Shown: positions 42,483 to 51,062 of the stretch, one piece after another
Layout: each line of letters begins with the position of its first letter
Numbering within the stretch: the stretch's first letter is position 1
DNA from: PALSA-1335 sp965231025
Lineage (GTDB): Bacteria; Patescibacteriota; Gracilibacteria; UBA1369
NCBI GenBank assembly: GCA_965231025.1
Contig: OZ246407.1
Span: 1-64,000, forward strand
Direction of reading: 5' to 3'
DNA: 64,000 bases
Translations under genes and position numbers: made by a program
Notes under the pieces: generated by a model
Database searches by the model: none
What the model was told of the DNA's origin: nothing
Seen by the model: the letters and a program-made list of their open reading frames with translations, nothing else

Positions 42483-45400
42483 TTAAGGGTTCGCCGCCAT
42501 AGGCCCCGGAGCTTGAGGTTTTGGTTTTGGCTTTGGTTTATTCGGCGCGGCAGGTGCCTGTGGAGGAAGTTGGGTTCTGTCGATAAGCATCATGCGGCCG
42601 CCCTGTGTTCCCTCAAGCGCTCCGAAAGTGGTATCACGTACTTTGGAATACAACGGCCCCTTCATGCCGGCAACAACATCAAGGCTTTCAATCGAATAGA
42701 TTTTAACCGTCGCGGCCCGTTCAGGCCCCAAGACCTTTTCAAGATGCGCACGTGCTTCGGCAATATTCGCCTTTGGGACATACACGGTATCAAGTTGGGA
42801 TGAGAGAGAAACCGTTGACGCGAGCAATGATCTTTCACCCGAAAGAGCCGTGCCATACCCGCGCTCAACAACAGCCGCTGGCGCGTTAGGATCCCGGAAG
42901 CTGAAGATAATTTGGTAAGGTTCGGGCGGGACAAGACCTTTTTGCTGGGCCACCTGGGCTTCCCGCATGAGTGAAAGTTCGCGCTCAATGGCATTTTTCC
43001 CCAGGCCAGGGTACCTTTCGACACCCCAGGCTTTAGTGATCGCCTGGGTTTCCGCGAGATCATTCATGTCGGTAACACCGCGGGCATCCATCTCAGCTAT
43101 GAGCCGTTCAAACCGGGCAATACGCTGACTAAGGATGGCCGGATCCAGATAGGCAGGGCTCCGGTATCCATCCAGATTACGGTTAGCCTTTCCATACGCG
43201 ATCGCTGTACCAATACCGTCAAGGCCCGCACCAACATAAATCGCATCATTCAACGACGCCCCGCTTGATTCACCCTCACCGCTCTGACGTCTGATTCCTC
43301 TACGTGAAAGTTCGGCTGCGGAAAGAAGAGTTCCTCCGCTGGATTCAAGGCCTCCCCAAAGACGGGAATCGGTACCATGACTGTAATCGGATCCTATCTG
43401 ACCGTCCTTCAGCATGGTCATCGATTCTTCGTAGACCGACTTCCAGTAGGCGGGATCCGAAGAAATTGCCCGCTCCGCGTCAGTCAGTTCCCCCCGCTCA
43501 AAACGTTGGATGTTATCCTTGATTTTCAGATACATCTCAACCTTATCCAGAGAACTAAGCCGCGTGGAGTTGTCCTTATTGGCAGATTGTTCAAGGATCT
43601 TTTCCCATGAATCGAAAGCTTCGGGTGAATTCTTGTTTTTATCACGAAGATACTGCAAGAGTTCTTTGTCGCCCTCGCCGCAAAGTTTTTCAAACTCGGC
43701 AATTTGCTCGGGCTTTAATGCATCAAAACGACCGGAAGCCGCTTCCAGACGAGAACTATACACAGCTTCAAGTTGCTGGTCGATCATGTGTATGCTATCA
43801 GCAACCTCCTTGGTACCAACCGTTAGTTTTTTTCTATAACTTGCGGCAAGATCAGGACGGTACTGATCAAGCCGGTTAATTTTCTCCTGAAACTCAACCT
43901 GTTTTTGGACATCTTGTATGGCTTTTGCAAGTTTTTCCGGTGGCATGCCGGAACCGTCATAAACCAGTTCTTCAAGGAAGGCGGCAGTATCACGGTTCAG
44001 CTCACGCAGTTTAGTGATTTCACGCTGGAAGGAAAGTTCAAGTTTTGCCTGTTCCAGGGCGGCCTTATTCTCGGGACGCATAAGGTCAATCCCTGCGAAC
44101 TGTTGAGCCAGTTGAGGATTATATTCATTCAATTCATGGAGGGTATCCATGACCGTTTTTAACTGTTTCTCATGGGCCCCGAGGCTCTTCTGGAAATCAC
44201 CCATAAAGCTGTCATATTCCGGAGAAAAGCCCATTTTTCCATTGGCAGGATCGAAGCTGAAAAGAGCGTCCAGCGAGGGTTTTGCTCCCGCATCACTCGT
44301 ATAGGCGGAAGTGTCAGACTTATATAAAACGAGCAGCGCATCCAGAAATTCAGTTGGAGGAAGATGAGCATCCTGAGCCATTGCCGAAATCTGATCCATC
44401 GCCTGTTCACGCGTTATTTTCCCCTGAAGCATTTTGCCGATGGGGTCACCGCTTAACAGGCTGACCGCCAGATCGACTTTCTTGGGGGACATCCCGAGTT
44501 TTGCAAAGAGTTCACGAATAATCGGTGCTGTCTCCTCATGCTGGGCATCTTTGTCCCCTTTTTCAATGGCGCGCGGTTTTCCAATGTCGTGAACCGCCAG
44601 GAGAAGCCGCATGAAATCGGCATCCATACCGCCAGGCAGGTCCTTTCCGGCAAAATATTTTTCAAATTGCTTCATGACCATTTCCGTATGTTGTTCGATC
44701 GTATATCCTTCGCTTACCCCCGAATCAGCCTCAAAAAGTTTCTGGAATTCAGGTGTTTTTTTCAGTGCATCAATCAGATCCTTCGGTTTAAAATCTTTGG
44801 ACTTGAGGACCTTTTCAACCCCGGGGCGATCAAGTGTTGCAAAATCAATACCTGTCGGACTGATATCCGGGAGGGTAACACGTTCAGGTGCGCTCCCTTC
44901 TACTTTTGCCCCCGATTCAGGGGGAGGAGCCTCATGCCCCTCAGCCTTCGGTTTCGATTCAGCCATGCCAATCTCCGCAAGAGCGTCAAGCGATTTCGCC
45001 TGAGCTTCCAGTCTGGCCGCCTCAGCCTCCAGCAGAGGCGCATTCTTGGCGCCTTTTTTTGCCGCCTCAGTGGCTTTTTCACGGGCTCTTACCGCCGCAG
45101 TATCGGCATCAGCTGCCCTTTGAACAACCTCGATAACCCTGCGTTCAGCGGCGGAGAGTTTTTGTTCACCCTTCCCGGACGCCTCCACCTTTCCCTCAAT
45201 CGCACCATGCATACCCCCCATGACAAAACAGACGACAAAGTTTTCGGCGAAGACGCCTTTGACGTCTTCCCAGCCCATTGGTTTCCCGCCGCCCGCCGCG
45301 ACAGCCATATTGAACCCGGTCATCAGGGAGGCATCAAGGGCAGCCTTACCGCCCATTTTCCCAACCCCCGCGACTGCCGTTCCAACAACGGAGCCTTCAG

Positions 45401-48400
45401 TCGTGCGGGCCAAACCTTCGGCGGCTTTGCCGAGGGTAGCGGACCTTCCCATCAGTGCACCGGTGCCTTTCATCAAACCCATGGTCGCATATGTTATCGC
45501 AAGGCCTTTTCCAAAAGCCGCCGGATCCCTGAATCCGGCATCTCCTTCGGTCAACGCCGTGAGGGTGGAGTGCATCACGGCACCGTCAACGATAAAATTC
45601 ACGGCTCCGGTTCCGAACACGCCCGCCGCAAGACCCATTTCTCCGGCGAAAGCGGCGGCGGCGCCGCCGGTCATCATGCCAAGGGCAGTCGCGGCGGCAA
45701 GCGCCTCAATCTTTATGGCCCATTTGGTGGCCCACATTCTCACGTCATCTTCAGTGACAAAAAATTTATCATTAATGTTTTCCACCACGTTGAAGGTTCC
45801 GCCATAGGCTTCCTTCCAGACGCCGGATGCAGAATTGGGATCATCATTTTCCGTAGCCATCATATCGGCATGAAGGGCCTGTTTGGTGACCTTGTCGACG
45901 ACATCCTGCCGCATTCCGGCGGCGATCTGGGTACGGATAGCGGCTTTGTCCTGCGATTCGTATCTTGCGTCATAATCGTCAAAAATTTTCTGGTTCGCCT
46001 CATCCTGACCCACAGAACCGAACCCGCGCGTCTGGTTGATGTAGGTGATGAACTTGGTACGTTCCGCTTCATGGGCGGACTTCATGGCGGCATCAATATC
46101 TTTGGAGTGATCCTCTTTATCATATGCCGCAAGCGCCTCCTGCTGGAGCTTGATGCAGTCGGGAGACTTTTTCTTGGCCTGCAGCTCCTCCTCGAAGTAC
46201 ATGTTGTAGTACATCTTGGCAAAAGACTTGAGGCCCGCCTCGTTCGCCCATTTTCCAAGATTCCGGATATTCTCCTTTCGTTTTACCGGATCAGGTTCAC
46301 TCAACATAATCTGAATGGATTTCTGGTCCATCCAGTCGATGCCCTCCTTGGTGAAATTCGGCATTTTACCAACCTTATCCCATACCTCTTCGATGGTGAG
46401 ATATTTCCCGGAATTTGCGGCGGTCTCCGCCTCGGCGAACTTCTTCCAGGCTTTGGACATCTCCCCGTACATGGCGATATGGTTCGTATTGTCGGCGGTG
46501 AAACCTCCACCATATTCCTGCTGCATCATGTAGATACGGTCCTTCACGTCCCCCATCTCCTTTTGGATGATGCCCTGTAAAATTCCCCGGGTTGATTGAA
46601 TCTGCACGGCTTTTTCCGGATCTGCCTGAAATTTTTGCAAATAAGCGAGCAGAAGTTTTTTTGCACCCTGCCAGTTTCCTTTTTCAAACTGGCTCATACC
46701 CTCTTTCCAGTCTTTATCCTCCGGAAGCTCTTTTTTCCGTTCATTGTCGAGTTTCGACGCAGCCTGCAGCGACATAAATTCGTCGCTGATCGCATCCTGT
46801 TTATCTTTGGGGAGCTTTAGAAACTCTTCGGTCGGAACCATCGCGGTGACCTGAACGCCATTCACCGTTTTCGTGACAAACGTAAAATATTTCGGAGCAT
46901 CCTTGCCGGGTTCGCGATAGCGTTCACCAATACTCGCGGCGAGGTGATAGCTTTGAAGTCCCAATTTAATCTGATTCAGTTCGGCGATCTGAGTATCGAT
47001 TTTGCTCTTCAGCAGGTCAAAACGAACCTGGTCCTCACGGTTCATGGCGGAACGGTCAACTGTCTGCATTTTTCCGCTGAGGGCGCAGAGTGCCGTTAAA
47101 CCCGTATCAATGCTCTTGAAGAGTTCCCTGTCATGGAGAACATCATCCTTTTTTTCATTTGCATCAGGATCTGCCTTAAGCTCCCCTACTCCGGCAAGTT
47201 TGGAATAATTGTTCAATTTTTCCTGATATTTCGGATCGAGCGTTAATTTATTGCGTTCAGCCACAGCCGCCTCAAACTTTTTCTTGGCGCAATTTTCTGA
47301 ACTATCGTCATAAAGTTTTTCCACCTCATCAACAACTTCCTTGCCGCTCACAAGCGCGCGGCCCTTTTCAAGTTTGCCCAGCTGTACGCCGGCTTCGGCG
47401 GAAGCGGAAGCCGTATTATTGACCATGATGTTATAGATGGCACGGAACGAGGGAGGAAGTGCTTTGACCTCCTCGGCAATCGAAGTAAGTTCGGGGGTAA
47501 TGGTGCCGGCACTGGTTTTGACTCTCTGGAAAATATCTTTGGCAGTATCCAGAAACCCCTGCCTCAATGCATCTTCGGACGCATCTTCGGCGTTCATGAT
47601 CTGAGCGTTTCCGCTGTTGACCAGCTGCATCATGCCCGTGTATCCGTCAATTTCCCCCGCTTTTCCCGCAACCGATCCTGCTTCACGGATGGCCTGAATT
47701 TTTGCGATGGTAGCCTTCTGCTCCGGGGTAACCTGTTTTTCATTTCCCTCATCATCGAAATAGGTGTTCATTTTATCGGGGAAGTTTTTCAGAAACTGCA
47801 TTCTGCTTTCGGTGAGCAGGAGCATATTTGTGTCGGCCTGTTTTTTTATTGCGTCATAAACCGCCTTGAGTTCGGGGGAAGAAAAGGAGGTGTATTTCGA
47901 AAGAATGGCTGAAGAAAGGGCATCCAGATTGGTCAATCCCATATCCAGGGAGGTAACATACTCACTTTGCCAGCCAACCGGTTTTTCACCGTTGCCTTCA
48001 TAAGATTGGGCCTTCTTTAACCAGCTGGCTGAACCATCGAGAAGTTCCTTCCCGGTATCCATATCCTGGAAGAACTTGAGGTTGTCCGCGACGGTGGTTG
48101 TGAGTTTGGAAATCCTGTCGGCGCTCGCACGGATAGTCATGAAATTCGGATCGGTTTCGGTTTTTGCCAGAATGTTTTCGCCGCTTTGCGCGGCCTTGAG
48201 AATAAGATCCTTGATCTCCTGTTTGTCTTTACCAAGTTCGGTTTTTGCAGTCGGGTCCTTAAGTTTTTCCGCTTCCTGGAAAGTTTTTGCCGTAGCATCA
48301 ACCTGCTTAAAAAACACATCATGTTTCGCCTGCAGCTCTGCCGCGAGCTCTTCATGGTTTTTTTTACCCTCTTTCATCTCACCGGCCTTTTTCTCGACGG

Positions 48401-48440
48401 CGGAGATTTTTGCTTGTTCGGCTTGAAAATTTTCAGGCAT
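42483..48440 (-). CDS. giant protein 2 (1985 residues) with HD domain and ADP-ribosyltransferase-like tail
   Basis: A 1985-residue paralog of the 20385-26087 protein over about its first 1,150 residues: helical, TPR-like KFEKGNWQGAKKLLLAYLQKF type unit near 590, and Gly/Ala-rich hydrophobic segments at about 930-1090 (AAATALGMMTGGAAAAFAGEMGLAAG). The unique part begins near 1190. Residues about 1245-1330 look like an HD phosphohydrolase: EQHTEMV, LLLAVHDIGKPRAI (HD near 1283) and QHEETAPIIRELFAKLG. Residues about 1680-1930 resemble an ADP-ribosyltransferase fold: YSHGTDSRLWGGLESSGG (H near 1688), NDAIYVGAGLDGIGTAIAYGKANR, YQIIFSF and SGERSLLASTVSLSSQLDTVYVP. A Pro/Lys-rich tail ends it. No signal peptide is visible. 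Both domain calls come from motif reading. Confidence 0.75.
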   Translation of the reverse strand: MPENFQAEQAKISAVEKKAGEMKEGKKNHEELAAELQAKHDVFFKQVDATAKTFQEAEKLKDPTAKTELGKDKQEIKDLILKAAQSGENILAKTETDPNFMTIRASADRISKLTTTVADNLKFFQDMDTGKELLDGSASWLKKAQSYEGNGEKPVGWQSEYVTSLDMGLTNLDALSSAILSKYTSFSSPELKAVYDAIKKQADTNMLLLTESRMQFLKNFPDKMNTYFDDEGNEKQVTPEQKATIAKIQAIREAGSVAGKAGEIDGYTGMMQLVNSGNAQIMNAEDASEDALRQGFLDTAKDIFQRVKTSAGTITPELTSIAEEVKALPPSFRAIYNIMVNNTASASAEAGVQLGKLEKGRALVSGKEVVDEVEKLYDDSSENCAKKKFEAAVAERNKLTLDPKYQEKLNNYSKLAGVGELKADPDANEKKDDVLHDRELFKSIDTGLTALCALSGKMQTVDRSAMNREDQVRFDLLKSKIDTQIAELNQIKLGLQSYHLAASIGERYREPGKDAPKYFTFVTKTVNGVQVTAMVPTEEFLKLPKDKQDAISDEFMSLQAASKLDNERKKELPEDKDWKEGMSQFEKGNWQGAKKLLLAYLQKFQADPEKAVQIQSTRGILQGIIQKEMGDVKDRIYMMQQEYGGGFTADNTNHIAMYGEMSKAWKKFAEAETAANSGKYLTIEEVWDKVGKMPNFTKEGIDWMDQKSIQIMLSEPDPVKRKENIRNLGKWANEAGLKSFAKMYYNMYFEEELQAKKKSPDCIKLQQEALAAYDKEDHSKDIDAAMKSAHEAERTKFITYINQTRGFGSVGQDEANQKIFDDYDARYESQDKAAIRTQIAAGMRQDVVDKVTKQALHADMMATENDDPNSASGVWKEAYGGTFNVVENINDKFFVTEDDVRMWATKWAIKIEALAAATALGMMTGGAAAAFAGEMGLAAGVFGTGAVNFIVDGAVMHSTLTALTEGDAGFRDPAAFGKGLAITYATMGLMKGTGALMGRSATLGKAAEGLARTTEGSVVGTAVAGVGKMGGKAALDASLMTGFNMAVAAGGGKPMGWEDVKGVFAENFVVCFVMGGMHGAIEGKVEASGKGEQKLSAAERRVIEVVQRAADADTAAVRAREKATEAAKKGAKNAPLLEAEAARLEAQAKSLDALAEIGMAESKPKAEGHEAPPPESGAKVEGSAPERVTLPDISPTGIDFATLDRPGVEKVLKSKDFKPKDLIDALKKTPEFQKLFEADSGVSEGYTIEQHTEMVMKQFEKYFAGKDLPGGMDADFMRLLLAVHDIGKPRAIEKGDKDAQHEETAPIIRELFAKLGMSPKKVDLAVSLLSGDPIGKMLQGKITREQAMDQISAMAQDAHLPPTEFLDALLVLYKSDTSAYTSDAGAKPSLDALFSFDPANGKMGFSPEYDSFMGDFQKSLGAHEKQLKTVMDTLHELNEYNPQLAQQFAGIDLMRPENKAALEQAKLELSFQREITKLRELNRDTAAFLEELVYDGSGMPPEKLAKAIQDVQKQVEFQEKINRLDQYRPDLAASYRKKLTVGTKEVADSIHMIDQQLEAVYSSRLEAASGRFDALKPEQIAEFEKLCGEGDKELLQYLRDKNKNSPEAFDSWEKILEQSANKDNSTRLSSLDKVEMYLKIKDNIQRFERGELTDAERAISSDPAYWKSVYEESMTMLKDGQIGSDYSHGTDSRLWGGLESSGGTLLSAAELSRRGIRRQSGEGESSGASLNDAIYVGAGLDGIGTAIAYGKANRNLDGYRSPAYLDPAILSQRIARFERLIAEMDARGVTDMNDLAETQAITKAWGVERYPGLGKNAIERELSLMREAQVAQQKGLVPPEPYQIIFSFRDPNAPAAVVERGYGTALSGERSLLASTVSLSSQLDTVYVPKANIAEARAHLEKVLGPERAATVKIYSIESLDVVAGMKGPLYSKVRDTTFGALEGTQGGRMMLIDRTQLPPQAPAAPNKPKPKPKPQAPGPMAANP

Positions 48441-48443
48441 AGG

Positions 48444-48764
48444 TTACGTGAGACTGGCTTTTAAAAACTCTTCAGGATTTTCCTCCTGAGCGGATTCCGA
48501 TTCCTGAAACTTAAGGGCCTTTTTTTTAACGATTTTTCCCTTTTGGACGATCTGTTCGGCGAGAGACGGATCGGCATCAATGCCAACCGCGACCATGGTG
48601 TCCACATGACGGTTTGCTTCAAGAAGTTGTCGATAAAAAAAATCCACCGCGGAAACCGGAAGTGTTTTGAAGTTCTTGACCCAGTATTCGCGGGTTTTGT
48701 CATCAATAACCAGACTGCGGTCGAGCTCAAGAATGAACTGTTCATAGAGTTCCTGTTTTGTCAT
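48444..48764 (-). CDS. small first gene of giant-protein cassette 2
   Basis: A 106-residue helical protein paralogous along its whole length to 26092-26412 (shared blocks ELDRSLVIDDKTREYW, LPVSAVDFFYRQL, VGIDADPSLAEQIVQKGK and EENPEEFLKASL). It ends 3 bases before the giant gene's ATG. The conserved size, order and spacing in both cassettes make a physical partnership with the giant protein likely. The very conserved C-terminus just before the junction may also serve translational coupling. Confidence 0.82.
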   Translation of the reverse strand: MTKQELYEQFILELDRSLVIDDKTREYWVKNFKTLPVSAVDFFYRQLLEANRHVDTMVAVGIDADPSLAEQIVQKGKIVKKKALKFQESESAQEENPEEFLKASLT

Positions 48765-48795
48765 AGTTTTCGGTCTCAGTTTTTATTTTCCAATT

Positions 48796-48804
48796 ATTAT
48801 ACCA
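48796..48804 (-). promoter_or_regulatory. extended -10 promoter of cassette 2
   Basis: TGGTATAAT on the minus strand, about 32 bases before the ATG at 48764. No strong -35 is seen. It corresponds in position to TGGTAAAAT in front of cassette 1. Confidence 0.55.
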
Positions 48805-48886
48805 TTTTCTTGTGTTTTTTTCTACAGCTAAAGGCCGCTTTCCGATAAATCGTAAGCATGGGCGGAATGAATGGTTTTAACGGATT

Positions 48887-49873
48887 TTACGCCCTCCCCA
48901 TCACCTTTTTAATCCCTTCCAGCACCCGGAAACTGTCCACCAGATACAGGTCCTCGCCCTTCAAAAGCGGCATGGCAATGTCAAAACCGGTCACCCGTTC
49001 AATCGGTGCTTTAAGCTTTCCGTAAAGGTTTTCGTAAATGATCATGGCGATCTCCCCGGCGGTGCCATACGTTCTTGACGCTTCATGAACGATCACCACG
49101 CGGCCCGTTTTCTGCGCGGAATACAGAATCGCGTCCCGGTCCAGCGGGCTCACGGAACGCAAATCCACCACCATGCAGCTGATACCCATTTTACCGGCTT
49201 CAATGGCGGCTTTTTGGCATTCGCGCACCATCGAGCCATAAGCGAACAGCGTGACATCAGTCCCGTCCTGGACAAGAGCGGCCTTACCCAACGGAATAAA
49301 ATACTCCTCTTCCGGAACCTCCTGTTTGAAGGCACGGTACAATCTTTTCGGCTCAAGGAAAATCACCGGATCGGGGTCACGGATCGCGGAAATGAGCATA
49401 CCTTTTGCGTCAAATGGAGTGGAAGGGATAACAACTTTAAGGCCGGGGATATGTCCGAACGCGGCTTCCAGAGATTCCGAATGGTGCTCAAGGGCCTTAA
49501 TCCCTCCGGCGAACGGAATGCGAACCACCATCGGCACGGTAAACGCCCCGCGCGAGCGGTTCCTCATGCGCGCCGCGTGGTCAATCATCTGAGGCAAACC
49601 TTCCATGAAAAACCCGTCAAACTGCATCTCCACCACGGGCTTCATGCCGTTGATGGCCATCCCAATGGCCGTGCCGATGATGCCGGCTTCAGCAAGGGGA
49701 GCGTCAAAACAGCGTTCTTTTCCATAAAGTTTTTGCAGACCTTCCGTCACACGGAACACGCCGCCTTCAAGTCCGACGTCTTCGCCGTACACGATGACGG
49801 ATTTATCGCGGGCCATCTCCTGTTTAAGGGCCAGATTAATGGCCGCCACGAGTGTCAACGCTTGATTAGCCAT
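48887..49873 (-). CDS. pdhB: pyruvate dehydrogenase E1 component, beta subunit
   Basis: A 328-residue beta subunit of a heterotetrameric E1 decarboxylase. It opens MANQALTLVAAINLALKQEMARDKSVIVYGEDVGLEGGVFRVTEGL, with the conserved GEDVG. It continues with DAPLAEAGIIGTAIGMAINGMKPVVEMQF and HHSESLEAAFGHIPGLKVVIPSTPFDAKGML, and the C-terminal transketolase fold DLRSVSPLDRDAI...VIVHEASRTYGTAGEI. I chose the ATG at 49873, which overlaps the alpha subunit gene by 8 bases; the longer frame from 50035 is antisense noise over pdhA. Cassette 2 begins 123 bases downstream. Confidence 0.95.
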   Translation of the reverse strand: MANQALTLVAAINLALKQEMARDKSVIVYGEDVGLEGGVFRVTEGLQKLYGKERCFDAPLAEAGIIGTAIGMAINGMKPVVEMQFDGFFMEGLPQMIDHAARMRNRSRGAFTVPMVVRIPFAGGIKALEHHSESLEAAFGHIPGLKVVIPSTPFDAKGMLISAIRDPDPVIFLEPKRLYRAFKQEVPEEEYFIPLGKAALVQDGTDVTLFAYGSMVRECQKAAIEAGKMGISCMVVDLRSVSPLDRDAILYSAQKTGRVVIVHEASRTYGTAGEIAMIIYENLYGKLKAPIERVTGFDIAMPLLKGEDLYLVDSFRVLEGIKKVMGRA

Positions 49874-50984
49874 TTGTTCCTCCTTTCGTTTGTCCGGCCG
49901 CAGCCTTTTTTGCCAGTACCGTTTGTAAATACGCTTTTTGTTCAGCCAAAGCCTGCGGCAATTCCGCATAGGTATAATCAAAAATTTCATCGACGGTTTG
50001 GTAGGGCAGAGCGATCGCGCGTTCGGTAATCGCATCGAGTTCTGGCTGAAATTTTGCGAGGATCTGCTCCTCGATTTTTTCGCTCCATAATCCTTTTTTG
50101 GCCAGATAGAGCTGCAAACGTTTCATCGGATCTTTTGGCCTCCACTTTTCGACCTCCTCCTTATCGCGGTATTTCGACGCGTCATCGGAAGAGGAGTGGT
50201 CGCCGAAGCGGTAGGTGTAGGCCTCGATCAACGTGGGGCCTTCCCCTTTGCGCGCGCGTTGTTCGGCCTCTTTCGTGACGGCGTACATCGCAAAAAGATC
50301 GTTGCCATCAACAAGCACCCCCGGAAAACCGTATCCCAAAGCCTTTTGTGCGATGGTTTTGGACGCGGTCTGGATCGCCCGCGACGTGGAAATCGCATAC
50401 TGGTTGTTCTGGCAGATAAAAATCGTCGGGGTTTTAAATACTCCGGCAAAGTTCATGGCTTCGTGAAAATCACCTTCGGACGAAGCTCCGTCACCAAAAT
50501 AGTTCACGGCAATTTCATCTTTGCCCTGAAGCTTGGCGGCCCAGCTGAGGCCGACTCCATGAAGCATCTGGCTTCCCACCGGAATGGAAACGGGAAGGAC
50601 ATGGACGCCCTCCGGAGGTTTGCTTCCCCACTCATTGCCGATCCAGTACTGATAAATATTTTCCATCGGAATCCCGTGCGCCCACATGACCGCCAGTTCG
50701 CGGAATGCCGGCACGATCCAGTCCTGTTTTTTCAAAGCGAATTCGCTGCCGATCTGCAATGCTTCCTGTCCTTCAATAGATGTAAAAGTTCCCATGCGTC
50801 CGGATCGCTGCATTTTGATGGCCCGTTGGTCGCACATGCGGCAAAACACCATTTTTTTGTAAAGCTCCAGCACCACATCGTCGGTCAGTTCCTTGGGACG
50901 CAAACTATCGTTCAGGTTTCCTTCATGATCGAGAATCTGGACCATGTCGGTATTCAATGTGTCAGTATATTTTTCCAAAAACAT
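49866..50984 (-). CDS. pdhA: pyruvate dehydrogenase E1 component, alpha subunit
   Basis: A 372-residue thiamine-diphosphate-dependent E1 alpha. The ThDP/Mg motif is GDGASSEGDFHEAMNFAGVFKTPTIFICQNNQYAIS near residues 167-202. YRFGDHSSSDDASKYRDKEEVEKW near 268 is the flexible loop that is phosphorylated in eukaryotes but is standard in bacteria too. The presence of E1 alpha, E1 beta and E2 of this type indicates pyruvate (less likely branched-chain) oxidation to acetyl-CoA. No E3 gene is in the window. It lies between lipA and pdhB. Confidence 0.95.
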   Translation of the reverse strand: MFLEKYTDTLNTDMVQILDHEGNLNDSLRPKELTDDVVLELYKKMVFCRMCDQRAIKMQRSGRMGTFTSIEGQEALQIGSEFALKKQDWIVPAFRELAVMWAHGIPMENIYQYWIGNEWGSKPPEGVHVLPVSIPVGSQMLHGVGLSWAAKLQGKDEIAVNYFGDGASSEGDFHEAMNFAGVFKTPTIFICQNNQYAISTSRAIQTASKTIAQKALGYGFPGVLVDGNDLFAMYAVTKEAEQRARKGEGPTLIEAYTYRFGDHSSSDDASKYRDKEEVEKWRPKDPMKRLQLYLAKKGLWSEKIEEQILAKFQPELDAITERAIALPYQTVDEIFDYTYAELPQALAEQKAYLQTVLAKKAAAGQTKGGTNG

Positions 50985-51062
50985 GTATTTGGGGCTAATG
51001 AGGGACGGGGCGGAAGATGTCGTGCGACAAATCCTAAAATTCTAAAAAAATAAAATTTATTT

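Noticed and set aside
44538..46580. 680-codon plus-strand frame inside giant gene 2
   Set aside because: It mirrors the GC-biased codons of the minus-strand giant gene; it is rich in His/Phe/Arg, with no domain, promoter or ribosome site.
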